From positions 62,999-126,998 of the forward strand of contig NZ_BNDS01000006.1 of NCBI RefSeq assembly GCF_014656545.1: a stretch of DNA of 64,000 nucleotides. The letters are read 5' to 3'. The notes below the pieces were generated by a model. It did not search any database, had not been told where the DNA came from, and worked only from the letters and a program-made list of their open reading frames with translations. Within the stretch, counting starts at the first letter, position 1, and each line of letters begins with the position of its first letter. The stretch comes from Neobacillus kokaensis (GTDB lineage Bacteria > Bacillota > Bacilli > Bacillales > Cytobacillaceae). Both the position numbers and the translations under genes were made by a program. Positions 59,783-64,000 of this stretch are shown here, in pieces.

Positions 59783-61951
59783 ATGAAAATAATTATTGCT
59801 GAAAAACCAGATCAGGGATCAACCTTGGCGTCAATATTTAAACATAAAAAACAAAATGGCTACATTGAAATTTTTCCAAATGAGATATTTCCGGCAGGTG
59901 CCTATGTAACATGGGCCATCGGTCATATATGTCAATTAGTCCAACCGGAAAAATACGAACCATCATGGAAGAAATGGTCATTAGACGCTTTGCCAATCAT
60001 TCCGGATCATTTTGCATATGAGGTAACAAAAGACAAGGCGAAACAATATACAGTCATAAAAAAACTAGTTTCCGACACTCGTGTGACGGAAATTATTCAT
60101 GCGGGCGATGCTGGGCGTGAAGGAGAATTAATCATCCGCAATATTTTACGGTTAACAAAATGCCGAAAGCCAATGAAAAGATTATGGATTTCGTCATTAA
60201 CGCCAAACGCTATTCGAGAGGGTTTTAATAAATTATTAGATGAACAGGATACCCGAAATCTGTATTTTGAAGCATATACCCGTGCCTGCGCGGACTGGGT
60301 TGTAGGGATGAATGCTTCAAGGCTTTATAGCTTGCTTTTACAGAAATCAGGTTTTTCTGACGTTTTTTCTGTTGGCAGAGTGCAGACCCCGACACTTGCG
60401 CTCATTGTCAAAAGGGAATTAGAAATTGAAAATTTTAAATCCGAGCCGTTTTGGGAAGTTCAAGCACATTTCTTGTTCAATGAGAAAAAATATATTGGGA
60501 AATGGCAAAATGATGGAGAAACCCGGGTGAAAACGAAGGAACTTGCGGACAAGGTAGCTGCCTTCTGCCGTAATAAGCCTGCTGAAGTTAGTGATGTTAT
60601 TTCCGAGCGCAAGGAATTCATGCCGCCGTTGTTATATAATCTTTCGGCTCTTCAAGCGGAGGCAAATAAACGGTTTAAATTTCCTCCGAAAAAAACACTC
60701 GATGTCTTGCAGCAGCTATATCAAAAGGGGAATGTCTCATACCCAAGGTCGGATTCACGTTATGTAACGAAAGAGGAAGCAGCCGGCTTTCCAGATATCC
60801 TTACTAAATTGAGTCACATAAATGATTATCAGCCTTTATTTCCTTTACCAAACGCCTCGATTACTGAAAACAAACGCTATGTAAACGAAAAAAAGGTTAC
60901 TGACCACTATGCCATTATCCCTACAGAGCAAATCCCGAAAATTGAGAAATTAAATCAAGATGAGCAAAAGATCTATGACCTAATTGTCAGGAGCCTGATT
61001 GCCGCTCATTATAATAAAGCGATAGCTGAATATACAACTATAACGACTCTGGTTGACGGCAGAGCGCAATTTATTTCTAAAGGGAAGGTACAAATCGAAG
61101 AGGGCTGGAGGAAGGTTCTTCACCAAAAGGAACAAGATGAGGACCCGGCTCTGCCATTGCTTACAAAGGGTGAACAAGGACAGACTATTAAGGTTGAGGT
61201 AAAAGAGAGCCAGACACAGCCGCCTAAGCGTTATACAGAAGGACAGCTGATTACATTAATGAAAACTGCCGGAAAGCATATTGATGATAAGGAACTAGAA
61301 CGAATTTTATCGAAGACGGAAGGCCTTGGCACCGAAGCGACCAGGGCAGGAATCATTACAATGCTAAAGGACCGGGCTTATATCGAAGTAAAAAAGAATT
61401 TAGTCTATGCAACAGCAAAAGCAAAAATATTAATTGGAGCGATTGGCCGCGAAATTTTGGCTTCACCAGAAATGACAGCAAAATGGGAGGAAAAGCTGAA
61501 AGAAATTTCAGATGGCGCTGCTTCGCCAAAACTGTTTATGGAACAAACGAAGAAAATGGTCCATCATTTAATTGTCACTACGGTTGAACAGGCGGAAAGC
61601 TGGACGTTCCCAAAAGAGGTAAGTGAAAACTTTACTCCTGGTAAGCAGCGTACAAAGAAGAAATCCTATACGAAACTTGGGCCGTGTAAAAAGTGTGACG
61701 GCTCCATTGTGGACAAAGGCAGTTTTTATGGCTGCAGCAATTATAATAAAAATCATTGTGATTTTACCATCTCCAAAAAGATCCTTGGCAAAACAATCAC
61801 GCAAAAGAACATCAAACTTCTGCTTACAGAAGGGAAAACTGAAGTGATTGAAGGGTTTACAAACAAGGAAAGAAGTTTTGATGCAAGGCTGCATTTAGAT
61901 GGAAATGAAAATAAATTAAAGTTTTTGTTTGAAAATACGCAAGTAAAATAG
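59783..61951 (+). CDS. topB: DNA topoisomerase III
   Basis: A type IA topoisomerase of 722 residues that decatenates DNA. The N-terminal Toprim domain has IIAEKPDQGSTLA and HAGDAGREGELI with the metal-binding acidic residues. The active-site Tyr is in KGNVSYPRSDSRYVT near residue 314. The C-terminus carries one zinc-ribbon-like repeat (CKKCDGSI, YGCSNY, CDFTI). ATG follows AAAAAAGGGGC. Overall length fits B. subtilis TopB. Confidence 0.95.
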   Translation: MKIIIAEKPDQGSTLASIFKHKKQNGYIEIFPNEIFPAGAYVTWAIGHICQLVQPEKYEPSWKKWSLDALPIIPDHFAYEVTKDKAKQYTVIKKLVSDTRVTEIIHAGDAGREGELIIRNILRLTKCRKPMKRLWISSLTPNAIREGFNKLLDEQDTRNLYFEAYTRACADWVVGMNASRLYSLLLQKSGFSDVFSVGRVQTPTLALIVKRELEIENFKSEPFWEVQAHFLFNEKKYIGKWQNDGETRVKTKELADKVAAFCRNKPAEVSDVISERKEFMPPLLYNLSALQAEANKRFKFPPKKTLDVLQQLYQKGNVSYPRSDSRYVTKEEAAGFPDILTKLSHINDYQPLFPLPNASITENKRYVNEKKVTDHYAIIPTEQIPKIEKLNQDEQKIYDLIVRSLIAAHYNKAIAEYTTITTLVDGRAQFISKGKVQIEEGWRKVLHQKEQDEDPALPLLTKGEQGQTIKVEVKESQTQPPKRYTEGQLITLMKTAGKHIDDKELERILSKTEGLGTEATRAGIITMLKDRAYIEVKKNLVYATAKAKILIGAIGREILASPEMTAKWEEKLKEISDGAASPKLFMEQTKKMVHHLIVTTVEQAESWTFPKEVSENFTPGKQRTKKKSYTKLGPCKKCDGSIVDKGSFYGCSNYNKNHCDFTISKKILGKTITQKNIKLLLTEGKTEVIEGFTNKERSFDARLHLDGNENKLKFLFENTQVK

Positions 61952-62046
61952 GGCTTAACGGGAGGTGAAGTTGTAATCTACAGCCTTGTCACCCTTTTAT
62001 ATCTATAGTAAACTTTTAATGATGAATAGTAATGGAGGGCTTCGGG

Positions 62047-62469
62047 ATGCCAACACCAAGTATGGAAGATTATATTGAACAAATTTATATATTGATTGAA
62101 GAAAAAGGATATGCTCGCGTTTCTGACATCGCGGAAGCTTTATCTGTTCATCCCTCCTCAGTAACAAAAATGGTGCAAAAGCTCGATAAAGACGAATATC
62201 TTGTCTATGAAAAATATAGAGGACTTATTTTAACCGCTAAGGGAAAAAAGATTGGAAAACGCCTAGTGTTCCGACATGATTTACTTGAACAATTCCTGAA
62301 AATCATTGGAGTGAAGGATGAGAACATTTATAATGATGTCGAAGGAATTGAGCATCATTTAAGCTGGGATGCTATTGACCGAATCGGTGATCTTGTGCAA
62401 TATTTTGAAGAAGAAGAAAGCCGTATTGAGGTATTAAAAGAGATCCAGAGACAAAATGAAAATGAGTAA
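62047..62469 (+). CDS. mntR: Manganese-dependent transcriptional regulator MntR
   Basis: A DtxR-family repressor of Mn uptake genes, also an activator of Mn efflux. Residues 1-60 form the winged helix ([24 protein letters not shown]). Mn ligands known for B. subtilis MntR are conserved: Asp8 and Glu11 in MEDYIEQIY, His77 in FRHDLLEQF and Glu99/Glu102/His103 in [14 protein letters not shown] 62047 follows ATGGAGGG, giving 140 residues; an earlier in-frame ATG is part of the binding site. Confidence 0.96.
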   Translation: MPTPSMEDYIEQIYILIEEKGYARVSDIAEALSVHPSSVTKMVQKLDKDEYLVYEKYRGLILTAKGKKIGKRLVFRHDLLEQFLKIIGVKDENIYNDVEGIEHHLSWDAIDRIGDLVQYFEEEESRIEVLKEIQRQNENE

Positions 62470-62470
62470 G

Positions 62471-62504
62471 AGAAAAGCACCTGGCAGAACGCTAGGTGCT
62501 TTTC
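62471..62504. terminator. Bidirectional terminator between mntR and the DUF3892 gene
   Basis: AGAAAAGCACCT...AGGTGCTTTTCT between convergent genes. Confidence 0.88.
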
Positions 62505-62716
62505 TAAAATAGATTTGGGAAATCATCAAAGTTCTGAGTATTCTCAGGTTTCAAATACATATTCCCTTCCAAATCAACATCAGTTTGAACACCAGAAATT
62601 AATCCATTCTCAGCATCCATTAATGCTTTTTGGTAGGAGATGACTCTGCCTTCCGACGTCACAAAACTAATAATCTGCCCAAAGTGATTCCTGTGCAGTC
62701 CTGTAATTGTCTCCAT
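62504..62716 (-). CDS. DUF3892 domain protein
   Basis: A 70-residue protein with ITGLHRNHFGQIISFVTSEG, ISYQKALMDAENGLISGV and a final LKPENTQNFDDFPNLF, the usual DUF3892 pattern of a small beta-rich domain. AGGAGG precedes the ATG. Its function is unknown. Confidence 0.8.
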   Translation of the reverse strand: METITGLHRNHFGQIISFVTSEGRVISYQKALMDAENGLISGVQTDVDLEGNMYLKPENTQNFDDFPNLF

Positions 62717-62807
62717 TTTATCTTCCTCCTAATCGTTATCTTTTCATACTTTTATGATTTCTAATCAAGGGAATTACCGATTATTAGTGAAACAGTAAGG
62801 GATTGCT

Positions 62808-63005
62808 GTGAATTCTAATCAATTTGAGGTAATAGGGCGGCAAATTTTAGCTGGAAAGAAGAATCGGAAAAACAGTGGGACGAATGGGTTGAAAGCTGGT
62901 GTTCAAGCAGTAAAGACTTGTGGGAACAGGGGGCCTGAAAGAGATTATTCGTTTTACACTGAACTATACTCCAGTAGAAAGCAGCAATTATTAAAGCCTA
63001 AATAA
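62808..63005 (+). CDS. Possible small basic protein, 65 aa, uncertain
   Basis: The frame opens with GTG after AAGGGATT and encodes a Lys/Arg/Asn-rich soluble peptide (GRQILAGKKNRKNSGTNGL, RKQQLLKPK). It ends nine bases before a terminator, which favours a real transcript. No homologue comes to mind, the start is weak, and composition is not distinctive, so it could be a chance frame in the gap between DUF3892 and metAA. Confidence 0.35.
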   Translation: MNSNQFEVIGRQILAGKKNRKNSGTNGLKAGVQAVKTCGNRGPERDYSFYTELYSSRKQQLLKPK

Positions 63006-63012
63006 CAGAGAG

Positions 63013-63045
63013 AAGCATCGGAAGACCCTTCCGATGCTTTTCTTA
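63013..63045. terminator. Bidirectional terminator before metAA
   Basis: AAGCATCGGAAG-ACC-CTTCCGATGCTT followed by TTTCTT; overlaps the metAA stop. Confidence 0.88.
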
Positions 63046-63951
63046 TTTCCAAAAGAATGGAGTTTCTTGGTATACATAGTAATTAAGCCAATTCGAAAAG
63101 AATAAGTGGCCATGAGAGCGCCAGCGATTTATAGGCGGCTGTGTTGGGTCGTTATTAGGAAAGTAGTTTTCCGGTACGTGAATTTGCAGACCCTTATTAA
63201 TATCTCTTTCATATTCCTGTGCAAGCGTATCAGATTCATACTCTAAATGTCCGGTAATCATTACACGCTTACGATCCTTGGAAGCAATCAAAAGTGCACC
63301 AGCTTCATCCGATGCAGCCAATAATGTTAAGGCAGGATTATTTTTGATGGCATCAATAGAAACATCTGTATAGCGGGAATGCGGTGCATAGAACTGGTCA
63401 TCGAATCCCCTCAGCAAAGTATCATTTTGTTCAAAAATTTGATGGGCATAAATTCCTGAACATTTTTGTGTCAGCTCAAATTTATCAATTCCATAATGAT
63501 AGAAAAGGGCAGCTTGTGCTCCCCAGCATATATGTAACGTTGATGTTACATTCGTTTTGGTCCACTCCATAATTTCTTCCAGCTCTGCCCAATATTTAAC
63601 TTGATCAAAATCTAATAACTCAACTGGAGCACCGGTAATAATCATGCCATCATATTTTTGATGTTTGATTTCAGCGAAAGTAGTATAAAATTGTTCAAGA
63701 TGCTGCTTGCTCGTATGTGTGGATTCATAGGTGCTGGTTTTTAAGAAATTAACATTCACCTGTAATGGCGAGTTCCCCAGTAATCTTAACAACTGTGTTT
63801 CTGCCTTTTCTTTTTCAGGCATTAAATTCAAGATTAAGATATTTAATGGTCTTATATCTTGGCTGGTAGCTCGTTCATCATCCATGATAAAGATATTCTC
63901 CTGCTCTAACGTTGCCCGTGCCGGTAATAACTTTGGAATGTTAATAGGCAA
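63043..63951 (-). CDS. metAA: Homoserine O-acetyltransferase (MetA family)
   Basis: First step of methionine synthesis, acylating homoserine. The start is TTG at 63951 behind GGGGGGAAGG, giving the canonical [11 protein letters not shown]; the ATG ten codons upstream lies before the binding site. With this numbering Cys142 (LHICWGAQ) is the nucleophile, His235/Glu237 are in ITGHLEYE, and residue 111 in GAPVELLDF is Glu. Glu111 is the residue known to select acetyl-CoA, whereas Gly111 selects succinyl-CoA, so this MetA should acetylate. 302 residues. Its promoter would lie at or beyond the window edge; no SAM riboswitch is visible in the last 49 bases. Confidence 0.95.
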   Translation of the reverse strand: MPINIPKLLPARATLEQENIFIMDDERATSQDIRPLNILILNLMPEKEKAETQLLRLLGNSPLQVNVNFLKTSTYESTHTSKQHLEQFYTTFAEIKHQKYDGMIITGAPVELLDFDQVKYWAELEEIMEWTKTNVTSTLHICWGAQAALFYHYGIDKFELTQKCSGIYAHQIFEQNDTLLRGFDDQFYAPHSRYTDVSIDAIKNNPALTLLAASDEAGALLIASKDRKRVMITGHLEYESDTLAQEYERDINKGLQIHVPENYFPNNDPTQPPINRWRSHGHLFFSNWLNYYVYQETPFFWK

Positions 63952-64000
63952 TGGCCTTCCCCCCTTAATTGCAAATATCATTCACTAGTGAACGAATAGT

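Overview
The window is a low-GC Firmicute chromosome segment. Gene content and order match the Bacillus subtilis stretch running from qcrC/ypjA to topB/mntR, and spore genes (sspM, sspL, a CotD-like coat protein, YppG) point to an endospore-forming member of the Bacillaceae. A Neobacillus/Mesobacillus-type relative is a guess from overall character only. Almost everything is chromosomal core; no prophage, CRISPR array, tRNA, rRNA or intact transposase was seen.

Layout. 1-3574: 3' end of qcrC, a 246-bp element with perfect terminal inverted repeats, ypjA, ypjB, a YugP-type membrane protease and a YitT-family protein. 3776-9361: a tight operon ypjD-dapB-mgsA-bshB1-bshA-cca-birA (lysine/cell wall precursor, methylglyoxal, bacillithiol, tRNA CCA end, biotin regulation). 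9379-11827: a promoter and structured leader with its own terminator, an interspersed repeat, then panB-panC-panD. 11908-19274: dinG, a secreted metallo-beta-lactamase-like protein that has lost its metal ligands, ypmB, aspB, dnaD, nth, ypoC. asnS, expected between aspB and dnaD, is not there. 19288-27068: ponA-recU, yppC, sspM, yppD-position gene, yppE, yppF, yppG, an Hsp20 and a Crp/Fnr regulator. 27271-36476: mrfA-mrfB (DNA repair), a small membrane peptide, cotD, ypsA (probable ATT start), gpsB, rnpB, rlmL and the XPD-like helicase ypvA.

36513-42405 is the main accessory region, a nitric oxide respiration/response island. A quinol-dependent nitric oxide reductase (norZ) is divergent from an operon encoding a second Crp/Fnr regulator, two DUF2249 proteins, a polytopic histidine-bearing membrane protein and a MIP18/DUF59 metal-cluster assembly factor. 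A zinc-ribbon micro-protein and a third DUF2249 protein follow. TGTGA-N6-TCACA boxes lie before norZ, before the regulator operon and before the third DUF2249 gene, at or near 41.5 bases upstream of a recognisable -10 (class II activation). Similar boxes lie upstream of a ba3-type cytochrome c oxidase operon (45186-47492), which suggests a shared respiratory regulon.

42764-64000: M32 carboxypeptidase, EamA exporter, the ba3 oxidase, a zinc-ribbon micro-protein, a possible small RNA, a type III polyketide synthase with its methyltransferase (bpsA-bpsB), a self-contained Fur-box/26-aa peptide/terminator unit, dynA, a sulfurtransferase, the 5' nuclease ypcP, sspL, a PAP2-like protein, a second EamA exporter, ypeP-ypeQ, cspD, topB, mntR and metAA. 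Three copies of one dispersed palindromic repeat (9568, 42566, 54719) and one perfect 20-bp hairpin (55725) sit in intergenic gaps. All functional calls rest on motifs and gene order read by eye; no database search was run.
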